This document shows, one piece after another, positions 16,024 to 24,111 of a stretch of DNA of 35,997 nucleotides (positions are counted from its first letter, which is position 1; each line of letters starts with the position of its first letter). Source of the stretch: Acidimicrobiia bacterium (GTDB lineage: Bacteria > Actinomycetota > Acidimicrobiia > UBA2766); contig JAIBAC010000012.1 in the NCBI GenBank assembly GCA_019695375.1, positions 1 through 35,997 on the forward strand, read 5' to 3'. The position numbers and the translations under genes are program-made. The notes beneath the pieces are model-generated. The model saw only the letters and a list, made by a program, of their open reading frames with translations, was not told the origin of the DNA and made no database searches.

Positions 16024-16953
16024 GTGATCGCCTTCGTCTTCCCGGGGCAGGGGAGCCAGAACCCGGGAATGGGTGCGCCGTGGGTGGAGGCGTGGCCCGA
16101 TCTGTTCGACGCGGCATCCGAGGCAGCCGGCTCCGATGTCGTGCGCCTGACCTGTTCGGCCGACGAGACCGAGCTGCGCCGCACCGACAACGCCCAGATC
16201 GCGACGGCGGTCTGCTCCCTCGCGGCGCTCGCCAGCCTGCGCGCCGCAGGTGTCACACCCGCGGTCACGGCCGGCCATTCCCTCGGTGAGTATCCGGCGC
16301 TCGTTGCTGCCGGTTCGCTCGACGACGCCGCCGCGATCTCGCTCGTCGCAACGCGCGGCTCCGCGATGGCGACGGCCGCCGCACGATTCCCGGGCACGAT
16401 GGCGGCGCTCCTCGGTGCCGACGAGCACATCGCCCAGGCCGCCTGCGACAAGGCAGCCGCGGGCGGCGACCCGATGGTGTGCGTCGCCAACCACAACGCA
16501 GCCGATCAGGTGGTGATCTCGGGGACCGAGGCCGGCGTCGACGCCGCCGCCGCGGCCGCCAAGGAGCTCGGAGCGAAGAAGGCGCTGCCGTTGCGGGTCG
16601 GCGGTGCGTTCCACTCGCCGCTGATGGCACCGGCGCTCGTGCCGCTCGCCGTCAAGGTCGCGGCGACGCCGTTCGCCGATGCCACCGTACCGATCGTCGC
16701 CAACCTCGACGCGACGGCACACACCGACGCCGCCGAGATCGCGCCGCTCCTGCTCGGGGGCCTGTGCGCACCTGTCCGCTGGCACGAGACCATGCAGCTC
16801 CTCGACCGCCTCGGAGTCGACGCGGTCGTCGAGGTCGGCCAGGGGGGAGTGCTACACAAGCTCGCCAAGCGCGCGCTGCCGGGCAGAGTCGTCGCCCGCG
16901 TCGCCGAGCCCGCCGACGCCGCCACCGTCGCCGATGAGCTCGGAGGCATCTGA
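16024..16953 (+). CDS. fabD: Malonyl-CoA:ACP transacylase
   Basis: This 309-residue cytosolic enzyme transfers malonyl from CoA to acyl carrier protein to feed type II fatty acid synthesis. The oxyanion motif FPGQGSQNPGMG is at the N-terminus. The nucleophile is S86 in GHSLGEYPAL. ALPLRVGGAFHSPLMAPA carries the catalytic-dyad histidine, and VEVGQGG is near the end. The GTG at 16024 follows GAGAAGGGG. The gene leads a five-gene operon; its stop overlaps the next start in TGATG. Confidence 0.96.
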   Translation: MIAFVFPGQGSQNPGMGAPWVEAWPDLFDAASEAAGSDVVRLTCSADETELRRTDNAQIATAVCSLAALASLRAAGVTPAVTAGHSLGEYPALVAAGSLDDAAAISLVATRGSAMATAAARFPGTMAALLGADEHIAQAACDKAAAGGDPMVCVANHNAADQVVISGTEAGVDAAAAAAKELGAKKALPLRVGGAFHSPLMAPALVPLAVKVAATPFADATVPIVANLDATAHTDAAEIAPLLLGGLCAPVRWHETMQLLDRLGVDAVVEVGQGGVLHKLAKRALPGRVVARVAEPADAATVADELGGI

Positions 16954-17930
16954 TGGGTCTGCGCTTCCGTGGACTCGGGCACGCGACAGGGTCACGTGTG
17001 CTCACGAACGCCGATCTCGAATCGATGATGGAGACCACCGCGGCCTGGATCGAGGAGCGCACCGGGATCACCGAGCGCCATGTGTGCGCGGATGGCGAGA
17101 CGTGCTCGACCCTCGCTGCGGACTCCGGGCGTGAGGCGCTCGCGAGCGCCGGTGTCAGCGACGTGGACCTCTCGATCGTCGCGACCTGCACGCCCGACCA
17201 CCTCCTCCCGGCCACCGCCGCGTATGCCCAGCGCGAGCTCGGGCTCACGGGCGCAGCCATGGACCTCAACGTCGCGTGCTCGGGCTTCGTCTACGGTCTT
17301 GCGGTCGCCGACGGGCTCTTGAGCACAGGCGCCATGTCGACGATCCTGCTCATGGGTGCCGAGGCGTTCTCGCCGTTCATCGACTGGACCGACCGCGGCA
17401 CGGCGATCCTCTTCGCAGACGGTGCGGGGGCGGTCGTGCTCGAAGCCGTCGAGGGCCGCGGCGATCTGATCGCGACCGACTTCGGCAACGACGCCGCTCT
17501 CGCCGAGCTCATCCAGATCCGGGTCGGGAGCCGTACGCCGCCGGCTCAGGACACGCTCGAGAAGGGGACCCACTTCCTCCGCATGAGCGGACGCGAGGTC
17601 TTCCGTGCGGCCGTACGCGTCATCGCCGACTCGTCGCGGCGCTGCCTCGAGAGGGCAGGTATCGGGCCTGCGGACGTGGATCTCTTCGTGCCGCACCAGG
17701 CGAACGAGAGGATCATCACCGTCGCGGCCGAACGGCTCGGGGTGGCGCCGGAGCGCACGTTCGTCAACGTCGGCCGCCACGGCAACACCTCGGCCGCCAC
17801 GATCCCGCTCGCTCTGTACGAGGCGCAGGCCGCCGGGCGTCTGCACCGCGGCGACCGCGTGCTGCTCTGCGGGTTCGGTGCCGGGATGAGCTGGGGTTCC
17901 GCCGTCGTCGAGTGGAGCCTCGGGACATGA
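16953..17930 (+). CDS. fabH: Beta-ketoacyl-ACP synthase III
   Basis: This 325-residue initiating condensing enzyme joins an acyl-CoA primer to malonyl-ACP. The catalytic triad is visible: C109 in DLNVACSGFVYGL, His in VPHQANERII and Asn in GRHGNTSAATIPLALYEA. The N-terminal half has the family text ATGSRVLTNADLESM and WIEERTGITERHV. The start overlaps the fabD stop by one base and the stop overlaps fabG in ATGA, indicating tight coupling. Confidence 0.96.
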   Translation: MGLRFRGLGHATGSRVLTNADLESMMETTAAWIEERTGITERHVCADGETCSTLAADSGREALASAGVSDVDLSIVATCTPDHLLPATAAYAQRELGLTGAAMDLNVACSGFVYGLAVADGLLSTGAMSTILLMGAEAFSPFIDWTDRGTAILFADGAGAVVLEAVEGRGDLIATDFGNDAALAELIQIRVGSRTPPAQDTLEKGTHFLRMSGREVFRAAVRVIADSSRRCLERAGIGPADVDLFVPHQANERIITVAAERLGVAPERTFVNVGRHGNTSAATIPLALYEAQAAGRLHRGDRVLLCGFGAGMSWGSAVVEWSLGT

Positions 17931-18667
17931 CGGCGACGCAGACCGGAGACGGGCGGGTTGCACTCGTGACCGGCGCATCACGTGGCATCGGCGCCGCGAT
18001 CGCACGCCGCCTCGCTGCAGGCGGGCACAGGGTCGCGTGCAACTCGCGCAGCGGCTGCGCCGAGCTCGCGTCCGAGATCGGCGGAGTGGACGCCCCCGGC
18101 GACGTCGCGACCGCCGACGGGGTGGAAGCCGCCTTCGCCGCGGCGGAGTCGGGGTTCGCGGCCAAGGTCGAGATCCTCGTGAACAACGCCGGGATCACAC
18201 GTGACGGGCTCCTGTTGCGCATGAGCGATGAGGACTGGGACGCGGTCGTGAGCACGAACCTGACCGCAGCGATGCTCACGACGCGGCGGGCGCTGCGCAC
18301 GATGATCCGCGGCCGCCACGGCAGGATCGTCAACGTCGCGTCGGTGACCGGCCTGATCGGCAACCTCGGTCAGGCCAACTACGCCGCGGCCAAGGCAGGC
18401 CTCGTCGGTCTCACTAAGTCGGTCGCCGCTGAGGTAGCGTCTCGCAACGTCACGGCCAACGTCGTCGCCCCCGGCTTCGTCACGACCGACATGACCGCGG
18501 CCCTGGCCGAGTCGGTTCAGGAGCACTACGTGGGAAAGATCCCGATGGGGCGCATGGGGACGGCGGACGAGGTCGCGGAGTGCGTCGCGTTCCTGGCGTC
18601 GGACGCGGCGTCGTACGTGACCGGGGCCGTGCTCACCGTCGACGGCGGGCTCTGCCTCGGGCACTGA
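17927..18667 (+). CDS. fabG: 3-oxoacyl-ACP reductase
   Basis: This 246-residue NADPH-dependent SDR reduces beta-ketoacyl-ACP. It contains VALVTGASRGIGAAIARRL, VNNAGITRDGLLLRM, S in NVASVTGLIGNLGQ, Y152 and K156 in NYAAAKAGL, and the ending SYVTGAVLTVDGGLCLGH. The ITRDxLLxRM text is characteristic of FabG rather than of generic SDRs. ATG at 17927 overlaps the fabH stop. The same frame is open far upstream inside fabH, but that is not coding. Confidence 0.95.
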   Translation: MTATQTGDGRVALVTGASRGIGAAIARRLAAGGHRVACNSRSGCAELASEIGGVDAPGDVATADGVEAAFAAAESGFAAKVEILVNNAGITRDGLLLRMSDEDWDAVVSTNLTAAMLTTRRALRTMIRGRHGRIVNVASVTGLIGNLGQANYAAAKAGLVGLTKSVAAEVASRNVTANVVAPGFVTTDMTAALAESVQEHYVGKIPMGRMGTADEVAECVAFLASDAASYVTGAVLTVDGGLCLGH

Positions 18668-18695
18668 CCCGCTCGCAGCGTCCACTGGGTCGAGA

Positions 18696-18742
18696 GACCT
18701 GAAGCAGGAAGACCTGAAGTAGGAAGACAGGAAGGCAGGAAG
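18696..18742 (+). repeat. Purine-rich direct repeats with four AGGAAG motifs before acpP
   Basis: GACCTGAAGCAGGAA (18696-18710) is followed by GACCTGAAGTAGGAA (18711-18725) and a degenerate third part. AGGAAG occurs at 18706, 18721, 18729 and 18737. The copy at 18729-18734 has normal Shine-Dalgarno spacing to the ATG at 18743. The last copy touches the ATG. The others could be standby ribosome sites for a highly expressed gene. Confidence 0.6.
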
Positions 18743-18988
18743 ATGGATCGTGCACAGCTGCTCGAGGAGATCAAGGGCCTCGCGGCGGAGACGCTCGAGG
18801 TCGACACCGACGACGTCACCGAGGCGTCGCGCTTCTCCGACGACCTCGAAGCCGACAGCCTCGACCTCGTCGAGCTCGTGATGGCGATGGAGGAGAAGTT
18901 CGACATCAAGATCGACGAGAGCGAGCTCGAGGACATCGAGACGGTGGGTCAGGTGATCGACATCGTCGAGGTCAAGATCAAATCGTGA
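18743..18988 (+). CDS. acpP: Acyl carrier protein
   Basis: This small acidic carrier (81 residues) holds growing acyl chains on a phosphopantetheine arm. The attachment serine is S39 in DLEADSLDLVELVMAMEEKF, and the helix II/III text KIDESELEDIETVGQVIDIV is typical. Length matches the family. It lies 75 bases after fabG behind a repeated AGGAAG ladder, and its stop overlaps the fabF start in GTGA. Octanoyl-ACP from it is the expected donor for the LipB domain encoded at 25667. Confidence 0.97.
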   Translation: MDRAQLLEEIKGLAAETLEVDTDDVTEASRFSDDLEADSLDLVELVMAMEEKFDIKIDESELEDIETVGQVIDIVEVKIKS

Positions 18989-20190
18989 CAGCGGCGGTCG
19001 TCACCGGGGTCGGCTTCGCATGCCCCTTGGGCGTGGGCGCCGACGAGGTGTTCGACCGCTTCGTCGCGGGCGCGGACGGCTTCCGCGGCGACCACGTCGG
19101 CGAGCACCCCGTCGCGCGGGCGGACATCGGCGACCCCGCCGCCGTCATGGGGTCCAAGCGCGATGCGCGGCGCTCCGACAGGATGACCCACCTCGCGGTG
19201 GCGGCGGGGGACGCGGCCGCGGCACACGCAGGCATCGACTGGGAACAGCTCGATCGCGACCGTGCCGGCGTGATCATGGGCACCGCGTGTGGGGGGGTCG
19301 CATCCCTCACGCCTGCGGTGCGGGATTTCGACGCCAAGGGCGCCGATCGCGTGTCGCCGTTCCTGGTGCCGATGTTCATGGCCAACGCCCTGAGCGGCAC
19401 GCTCGCGATGCGCTATGGCATCGGCGGCCCCAACTTCACGGTCGTCACCGCATGCGCGTCCGGTGCCAACGCTGTGGGTGAGGCGTTGCAGGAGATCCGC
19501 GGCGGCAGATGCGACGTGATGCTCGCCGGCGGATCCGAAGCCGCGATCGAACCCGTGGTGGTGTCGAGCTTCGCCAACCTGGGCACGCTCACCCGCACCG
19601 GCATGCGACCGTTCGACCGCGACCGTGACGGGTTCGCGATGGGCGAGGGCGCCGCCGTGATCGTGATCGAGTCCGACGAGCACGCACGCCGACGCGGAGC
19701 ACGGGTGCTGTGCGAGGTCGCCGGGTACGGGTGCACAGCGGACGCATATCACATAACCGCACCGCACCCCGAGGGCGCCGGTGCCGTGCGCGCGATCCGC
19801 ATGGCGCTCGCCGACGCCGGGCTCACGCCCGCCGACGTCGGCTACGTCAACGCCCACGGCACGTCGACGCCCCTCAACGACGCGGCCGAGGCAGCCGCGC
19901 TGACCAGTGTCTTCGGCGGCGCGGTGCCACCGGTGTCGTCGTCGAAGTCGATGGTCGGCCACCTGATCGGCGCAGCAGGAGCCGTCGAGGCAGCAGTGAC
20001 AGCGATGGCGCTCTCACGTGAGGTGCTGCCGCCCACGATCCACTTCGACACCCCCGACCCCGACATCGACCTCGACGTGATCCCGGGCGAGGCACGTGAT
20101 GCGAAGGGCGTCGACGCGGCGCTGAGCAACAGCTTCGGCTTCGGCGGCCACAACACCGTGCTGGCGATGCGCCGTGGGAGGGCCGGCTGA
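18985..20190 (+). CDS. fabF: Beta-ketoacyl-ACP synthase II
   Basis: This 401-residue elongating condensing enzyme has C157 in VVTACASGANAVGEAL, H291 in VNAHGTSTPLNDAAE, H326 in KSMVGHLIGAAGAVEAAV and the ending NSFGFGGHNTVL. This C-H-H triad marks FabF/FabB rather than FabH. GTG at 18985 overlaps the acpP stop, so translation of the two is coupled. It is the last forward gene of the operon; a hairpin at 20199-20222 follows. Confidence 0.96.
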   Translation: MTAAVVTGVGFACPLGVGADEVFDRFVAGADGFRGDHVGEHPVARADIGDPAAVMGSKRDARRSDRMTHLAVAAGDAAAAHAGIDWEQLDRDRAGVIMGTACGGVASLTPAVRDFDAKGADRVSPFLVPMFMANALSGTLAMRYGIGGPNFTVVTACASGANAVGEALQEIRGGRCDVMLAGGSEAAIEPVVVSSFANLGTLTRTGMRPFDRDRDGFAMGEGAAVIVIESDEHARRRGARVLCEVAGYGCTADAYHITAPHPEGAGAVRAIRMALADAGLTPADVGYVNAHGTSTPLNDAAEAAALTSVFGGAVPPVSSSKSMVGHLIGAAGAVEAAVTAMALSREVLPPTIHFDTPDPDIDLDVIPGEARDAKGVDAALSNSFGFGGHNTVLAMRRGRAG

Positions 20191-20198
20191 TGATGTGG

Positions 20199-20222
20199 CG
20201 GCCGGATCGTGCCGATCGGCCG
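20199..20222. terminator. Hairpin between convergent fabF and fabZ
   Basis: The left arm CGGCCGGATCG (20199-20209) pairs with CGATCGGCCG (20213-20222) with one bulged G and a 3-base loop. It sits in the 40-base gap between two converging stops, so it may serve as a terminator in both directions. There is no T-tract, as is common in high-GC actinobacteria. Confidence 0.5.
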
Positions 20223-20230
20223 TCACGCCG

Positions 20231-20638
20231 CTACTCGACGTCGAGGACCGCGAAGCGCAGCGTCGCCGAGCACGCCACGTCGCCGCCGACCGTGGCAACC
20301 CCGCTGCCCTTGCCGATGCGGTGTCGCAGCTCCTCGAGGGTCACCTCGATCTCGAGCGTGTCACCGGGCAGGACCTGGCGCTTCCACCGCACCTTGTCGA
20401 GGCCGGCGAAGACGGGCAGGCCTTCGACCCCCGACGCCAGCAGCGCGCAGGCGCCGACCTGAGCGATCGACTCGACCTGCAGGACGCCGGGCAGCATCGG
20501 CCTCCCCGGGAAGTGGCCCTCGAACCGCTCCGGTCCCGGCGCCCACACCCCGCGGGCACTGCTCCCGTCAGCGTCGACCTCGACGTCGTCGACGAGCAGG
20601 AACGGCGGGCGATGCGGCAGCCACGCGGTGGGATCCAT
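20231..20638 (-). CDS. fabZ: 3-hydroxyacyl-ACP dehydratase, FabZ type
   Basis: This 135-residue single hotdog-fold enzyme removes water from 3-hydroxyacyl-ACP. It has LPHRPPFLLVDDVEVD, the active-site segment GHFPGRPMLPGVLQVESIAQ (H42 and E56) and CSATLRFAVLDVE at the end. Size and motifs fit FabZ, not the two-subunit HadAB/HadBC dehydratases of mycobacteria. It is transcribed against the fab operon. The ATG at 20638 has TAGTTT 8 bases upstream and no Shine-Dalgarno, so it is probably a separate leaderless gene. Confidence 0.93.
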   Translation of the reverse strand: MDPTAWLPHRPPFLLVDDVEVDADGSSARGVWAPGPERFEGHFPGRPMLPGVLQVESIAQVGACALLASGVEGLPVFAGLDKVRWKRQVLPGDTLEIEVTLEELRHRIGKGSGVATVGGDVACSATLRFAVLDVE

Positions 20639-20646
20639 GGGGCCCG

Positions 20647-20652
20647 AAACTA
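20647..20652 (-). promoter_or_regulatory. -10 element TAGTTT for fabZ (leaderless)
   Basis: TAGTTT on the - strand lies 8 bases before the fabZ ATG at 20638. No Shine-Dalgarno is seen. Confidence 0.45.
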
Positions 20653-20690
20653 GGCGGGGCGGCCACGTCCGGGGTCGCCGGTGGTGCGGC

Positions 20691-21068
20691 TCAGGCGTCG
20701 ACGGGGATCGTCCGGAACACGTCGAGCATCGCGTCGAGCAGGTCGCGGTTGGTGATCACGCGGGCGATCCCGCGTCCGCGCAGGCGCCCCGTGGCGACAG
20801 CGACGCTCGGGTGCATCTCGTGGCGCAGCATCGCCAGCCACGTCGAATAGCTGGCGCGCCCGACGGCGTGCGGGCGCCCATGGCGGCCGGTACGCAACGA
20901 CACCTCGCCGTGATCGACCTCGAGGGTGCCGTCGAGCGCCCAGTCCGGCGCGCGCACGACACAGACCCACATGCGCAGCCGCGAGCGCTCCGCCACCGAC
21001 GCGAAGCCCGGATCCGCCTGCAGGGCGGCTTCGGCGGCCTCGGCCCATTGCTCCGACAGGAACAGCAC
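20691..21068 (-). CDS. Small SCP2 sterol-binding-like protein
   Basis: This 125-residue soluble protein has the pattern of stand-alone SCP2 domains: FLSEQWAEAAEAALQADPGF, a central strand-rich part, YSTWLAMLRHEMHPSVAVA, then TGRLRGRGIARVITNRDLL and a helical end. SCP2 proteins bind lipids or acyl-CoA in a hydrophobic cavity, which suits the fatty acid context, but no ligand can be named. The start is uncertain: GTG 21068 gives the best family-like N-terminus; an in-frame ATG at 21143 would add 25 residues. It lies between fabZ (same strand) and fabI (divergent). Confidence 0.6.
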   Translation of the reverse strand: MLFLSEQWAEAAEAALQADPGFASVAERSRLRMWVCVVRAPDWALDGTLEVDHGEVSLRTGRHGRPHAVGRASYSTWLAMLRHEMHPSVAVATGRLRGRGIARVITNRDLLDAMLDVFRTIPVDA

Positions 21069-21166
21069 CCGCCAATCATGACGCGCGGCGCCTGCGCTCG
21101 CATCGTCGAGCTGTGTCAGACTTGCGGCGCCGACTGACGGCAACCCGATCCAGCCGAAGGGACCAC

Positions 21167-21931
21167 ATGCTGCTCGAAGGCAAACGCCTCCTCGTCACAG
21201 GCGTGCTCACCGACGCATCGATCGCCTACTCGATCGCCGAGCGGGCCCAGGAGCAGGGTGCCGAGATCGTGCTCACAGGTGTCGGCCGGGCGTTGCGGCT
21301 CACCGAGCGGATGGCGCGGCGCCTCCCGGGTGAGCCGCCTGTGCTCGAGATGGACGTCAACGACGCGGCCCACATCGAGGCCGTGCGTGACGACCTGCAG
21401 CAGCGCTGGGGCGGCGTCGACGGGGTCCTGCATGCGATCGGCTTCGCGCCGGCCGACTGCCTCGGCGGCGACTTCCTCGCGGCGCCGTGGGAGTCGGTGT
21501 CGGTGGCGGTGCAGACGAGCGCGTACTCCCTCGCCGCGCTCGCACGCGGGATGGAGCCGGTCCTGACCGATGGAGCGTCCATCCTCGCTCTCGACTTCGA
21601 TGCGACCGTCGCGTGGCCGGCGTACGACTGGATGGGCGTGGCCAAGGCCGCGCTCGAGTCGGTCATGCGCTACACGGCGCGCGAGCTGGGGCCGCGCGGG
21701 ATCAGGGTCAACTGCCTGTGTGCGGGTCCGATCCGGACGATGGCGGCCAAGAACATCCCCGGTTTCGAGCTCTTCGAAGGCGTGTGGGACGCGCGGTCGC
21801 CCCTCGGCTGGGATGTCCACGACCCCGAACCGGTCGCGAAGGCCGCCGTGGCGCTCCTCAGCGACTGGACGGCGGGGATCACCGCCGAGATGGTCCACGT
21901 CGACGGCGGCTACCACGCGATGGGCGCGTGA
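21167..21931 (+). CDS. fabI: Enoyl-ACP reductase, InhA-like
   Basis: This 254-residue NADH-dependent enzyme performs the final reduction of each elongation cycle. It reads MLLEGKRLLVTGVLTDASIA at the start (the FabI-type GxxxxxSIA nucleotide motif), then VLHAIGFAP, LDFDATVAWPAYDWM with Y153, K160 in VAKAALESV, AGPIRTMAAK, LLSDWTAG and VDGGYHAMGA. The text follows mycobacterial InhA closely, including Y-x6-K and the GW after the substrate loop. The ATG at 21167 has GAAGGGA upstream; a longer in-frame start at 21113 is not supported. Its stop overlaps the next start in GTGA. The family is the target of isoniazid and triclosan. Confidence 0.94.
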   Translation: MLLEGKRLLVTGVLTDASIAYSIAERAQEQGAEIVLTGVGRALRLTERMARRLPGEPPVLEMDVNDAAHIEAVRDDLQQRWGGVDGVLHAIGFAPADCLGGDFLAAPWESVSVAVQTSAYSLAALARGMEPVLTDGASILALDFDATVAWPAYDWMGVAKAALESVMRYTARELGPRGIRVNCLCAGPIRTMAAKNIPGFELFEGVWDARSPLGWDVHDPEPVAKAAVALLSDWTAGITAEMVHVDGGYHAMGA

Positions 21932-22377
21932 GCGACGCCAAAGCCGTCGAGGTCAGCGTCGCGGTCGACATCGACGTCCCGGTCGGGCGTGTGTGGCGGG
22001 CCCTGTGCGAGCCCGAGCAGGTCTGTGAATGGGACGGCGCGCGCGTGGTGACGGTCTCCGACGACTACCCCGCCGTCGGCGAGCACGCCCGCTGGCGCAT
22101 CCCCGTGGGATCGTGGTGGGTGATGCTGCACGACCGCCCGTACGCGGTCGAGGCGCACGAACGCCTCGCGTCGCGGCTGTCGTGGCTGTGGGTCGTCATC
22201 GACGAGGAGTACACCCTCGCGCCCGGACCCGAAGGCCACGGCACCCACCTCGTGAGCACCAACCGCGTGGGCACGCGCCTGCCCTTCGGTCTCCTACGGG
22301 CCCTCAGCGCCCGCATCGTCCGCGACGCCGTGACCGCGTCGATGCAGCAACTCAAGGCCCACTGCGAGGCCCAGTGA
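21928..22377 (+). CDS. SRPBCC (START/polyketide cyclase-like) family protein
   Basis: This 149-residue soluble protein has the SRPBCC fold pattern: VEVSVAVDIDVPVGRVWRAL at the N-terminus, then CEPEQVCEWDGARVV, middle strands with the aromatic cluster SWWVMLHD, and a long C-terminal helix (FGLLRALSARIVRDAVTASM). Such proteins bind hydrophobic ligands. GTG at 21928 overlaps the fabI stop in GTGA, so it is translated with fabI, hinting at a lipid-related role (inference). Function is otherwise unknown. Confidence 0.75.
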   Translation: MSDAKAVEVSVAVDIDVPVGRVWRALCEPEQVCEWDGARVVTVSDDYPAVGEHARWRIPVGSWWVMLHDRPYAVEAHERLASRLSWLWVVIDEEYTLAPGPEGHGTHLVSTNRVGTRLPFGLLRALSARIVRDAVTASMQQLKAHCEAQ

Positions 22378-22493
22378 CGTGGGGACGTGGATCGCGCTGT
22401 GAGCGCGTTTCGCGTCCCCACGTCGGGGTAGGTCGGTCACGTGGGGACGTGGATCGCGCTGTGAGCGCGTTTCGCGTCCCCACGTCGGGGTAG
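22377..22493. repeat. Tandem doublet of near-perfect hairpins (block A)
   Basis: Two copies with a 62-base period begin at 22377 and 22439 and are nearly identical over 55 bases. Each has 11-bp arms (ACGTGGGGACG and CGTCCCCACGT, at 22377-22387/22413-22423 and 22439-22449/22475-22485). Inside is a second stem, CGCGCT-GTG-AGCGCG. As RNA each would fold into one long hairpin with a 3-base loop. The block fills the gap between the convergent SRPBCC and trpB2 genes and may terminate both, but its duplicated, elaborate form looks more like a REP-type element. Confidence 0.8.
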
Positions 22494-22496
22494 CTC

Positions 22497-23801
22497 TCAG
22501 GCGTCGACGAGGCGGTCGTGGAGGTAGTCGTCGTACGCCGCGAGGTCGAGGAGGCCGTGGCCGGAGTAGTTGAACAGGATCACCTTCTCCTCGCCTGACT
22601 CCTTGGCGGCGAGCGCCTCGTCGATCGCGGCGCGCACGGCGTGGCTCGTCTCCGGTGCCGGGATCGTGCCCTGGGTGCGGGCGAACTGCACCGCCGCCTC
22701 GAACACCTTGCCCTGGGGGTAGGCGGCCGCCTCCATCAGGCCCGAGTGGACCAGCGAGCAGATGATCGGGGCGTCACCGTGGTAGCGGAGGCCGCCGGCG
22801 TGGATCGCCGGGGGCACGAAGTCGTGGCCGAGGGTGAACATCTCGAGGCGTGGCGTCATCCCCGCGACGTCGCCGAAGTCGTACTCGAACTTGCCTTCGG
22901 TCAGGGTCGGGCACGACGTCGGCTCGACCGCGACCAGCCGGATCGGGGCGCCGTCGATCTTGTCCTTGGCGAAGGGCAGCGCGATGCCGGCGAGGTTGGA
23001 GCCGCCCCCGCAGGAGCCGATCACGACGTCGGGGCCGTCCTCACCGGCGACGCGGAGCTGGTCGCGGGCCTCGAGGCCGATCACGCTCTGGTGCAGGAGC
23101 ACGTGGTTGAGGACCGAGCCGAGGCAGTAGTGGGTGTCGTCGCGTCCGACGGCGTCCTCGATCGCCTCGCTGATCGCGAGGCCGAGCGAGCCCGGGTGGT
23201 CGCGGTCCTGGGCGAGGAAGCCGCGTCCGGTCTCGGTCAGCTCCGACGGCGACGGCACGACGGCGCCGCCCCACGTCTCCATCATCACGCGCCGGTACGG
23301 CTTCTGCCGGTACGAGGCGGCGACCATGTACACCTGGCACTCGAGGCCGAAGAGCTGGCACGCGAGCGCCATCGACGATCCCCACTGGCCGGCACCGGTC
23401 TCGGTCGAGATGCGCGTGATGCCCTCCACCTTGTTGTAGAAGGCCTGGGGCACCGCCGTGTTGGGCTTGTGCGACCCCGCCGGCGACACCGACTCGTCCT
23501 TGTAGTAGATGCGCGCCGGCGTACCGAGGGCCTCTTCCAGACGGCGGGCGCGCACGAGCGGTGTCGGCCTCCACAGGCGCAGGACGTCGAGTACCTCGCC
23601 GGGGATGTCGACCCACTCGTCGGTGGACACCTCCTGGCCGATGAGCGCCATCGGGAACAGCGGCGCGAGGTCGTCGGGGCCGACGGGCTCGCCGGTGCCC
23701 GGGTGCAGCGGCGGCCCCGGCGGCTGCGGCAGCGACGGCACGATGTTGAACCATGCCGTCGGGAGCTGCGACTCGGCGAGGTTGATGCGGTTCTCTGCCA
23801 T
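22497..23801 (-). CDS. trpB2: Tryptophan synthase beta chain-like protein (TrpB2)
   Basis: This 434-residue PLP enzyme makes tryptophan from indole and serine in the family. The PLP lysine is K112 in [12 protein letters not shown], the phosphate-binding loop is [14 protein letters not shown], and [20 protein letters not shown] is the TrpB-type active-site segment. The extended N-terminus ([15 protein letters not shown]) and the [13 protein letters not shown] insertion separate TrpB2 from TrpB1. No trpA or other trp gene is nearby, consistent with TrpB2 genes that act in indole salvage or alone. AAGGGG precedes the ATG at 23801. Downstream of it lies hairpin block A. Confidence 0.92.
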   Translation of the reverse strand: MAENRINLAESQLPTAWFNIVPSLPQPPGPPLHPGTGEPVGPDDLAPLFPMALIGQEVSTDEWVDIPGEVLDVLRLWRPTPLVRARRLEEALGTPARIYYKDESVSPAGSHKPNTAVPQAFYNKVEGITRISTETGAGQWGSSMALACQLFGLECQVYMVAASYRQKPYRRVMMETWGGAVVPSPSELTETGRGFLAQDRDHPGSLGLAISEAIEDAVGRDDTHYCLGSVLNHVLLHQSVIGLEARDQLRVAGEDGPDVVIGSCGGGSNLAGIALPFAKDKIDGAPIRLVAVEPTSCPTLTEGKFEYDFGDVAGMTPRLEMFTLGHDFVPPAIHAGGLRYHGDAPIICSLVHSGLMEAAAYPQGKVFEAAVQFARTQGTIPAPETSHAVRAAIDEALAAKESGEEKVILFNYSGHGLLDLAAYDDYLHDRLVDA

Positions 23802-23907
23802 CGGGTCCCCTTGAGGTTGAGCGGTTCGGGCCCGTCCGCCGACGGTCCTCCCGGAAGGGGGAGGGTACCCACAGCGACGCGGGGCCGCACCAGCTCGCGG
23901 GTACCGG
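23802..23907 (-). promoter_or_regulatory. trpB2 upstream leader with competing hairpins
   Basis: On the - strand this 106-base gap contains the inverted repeat GGTACCC/GGGTACC and, overlapping it, the stem CCTCCC-CCTTCC-GGGAGG. The overlap means the two folds exclude one another. There is no T-tract and no tandem Trp codon run nearby. A regulatory leader is possible but unproven. Confidence 0.3.
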
Positions 23908-24006
23908 TCAGTGGCCGTTCGCGACCATCGTGAAGAAGACCGCGCCCGCCACGAGGATGGCGAAGCCGGTGACGAGGCTGGCGAGGATTAGCCACCGTGT
24001 CGGCAT
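23908..24006 (-). CDS. 32-residue single-pass membrane protein
   Basis: A short frame runs from ATG 24006 to TGA 23908 on the - strand. It encodes [15 protein letters not shown], then a hydrophobic stretch [13 protein letters not shown] and the end ANGH. The result is one transmembrane helix with a positive N-terminus. AAGGTGG lies 4 bases upstream of the ATG, a good ribosome site. It precedes trpB2 on the same strand and is divergent from lipoamide dehydrogenase. Function unknown. With a single Trp codon it does not look like a trp attenuator peptide. Confidence 0.55.
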   Translation of the reverse strand: MPTRWLILASLVTGFAILVAGAVFFTMVANGH

Positions 24007-24111
24007 CGCGCCACCTTAAGGCCCCGTCCCGCCGCCGGACAAGGTGACTCCTAACATGTCGACTGCATCCTGGGCGGCTTCCCGAGGCGACCCGAGCGAC
24101 TGGAGTCTGAG

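Noticed and set aside
17276-18667. A 463-codon frame that would extend fabG into fabH
   Set aside because: The first 217 codons are arginine-rich out-of-frame fabH sequence; the SDR motif begins right after ATG 17927, which overlaps the fabH stop.
22377-22493. CRISPR array
   Set aside because: Only two copies, each an almost complete palindrome, with no variable spacers of regular length and no cas genes.
23908-24006. trp operon attenuator leader peptide
   Set aside because: It has one Trp codon, no Trp run, a clear transmembrane helix and no T-tract terminator after it.
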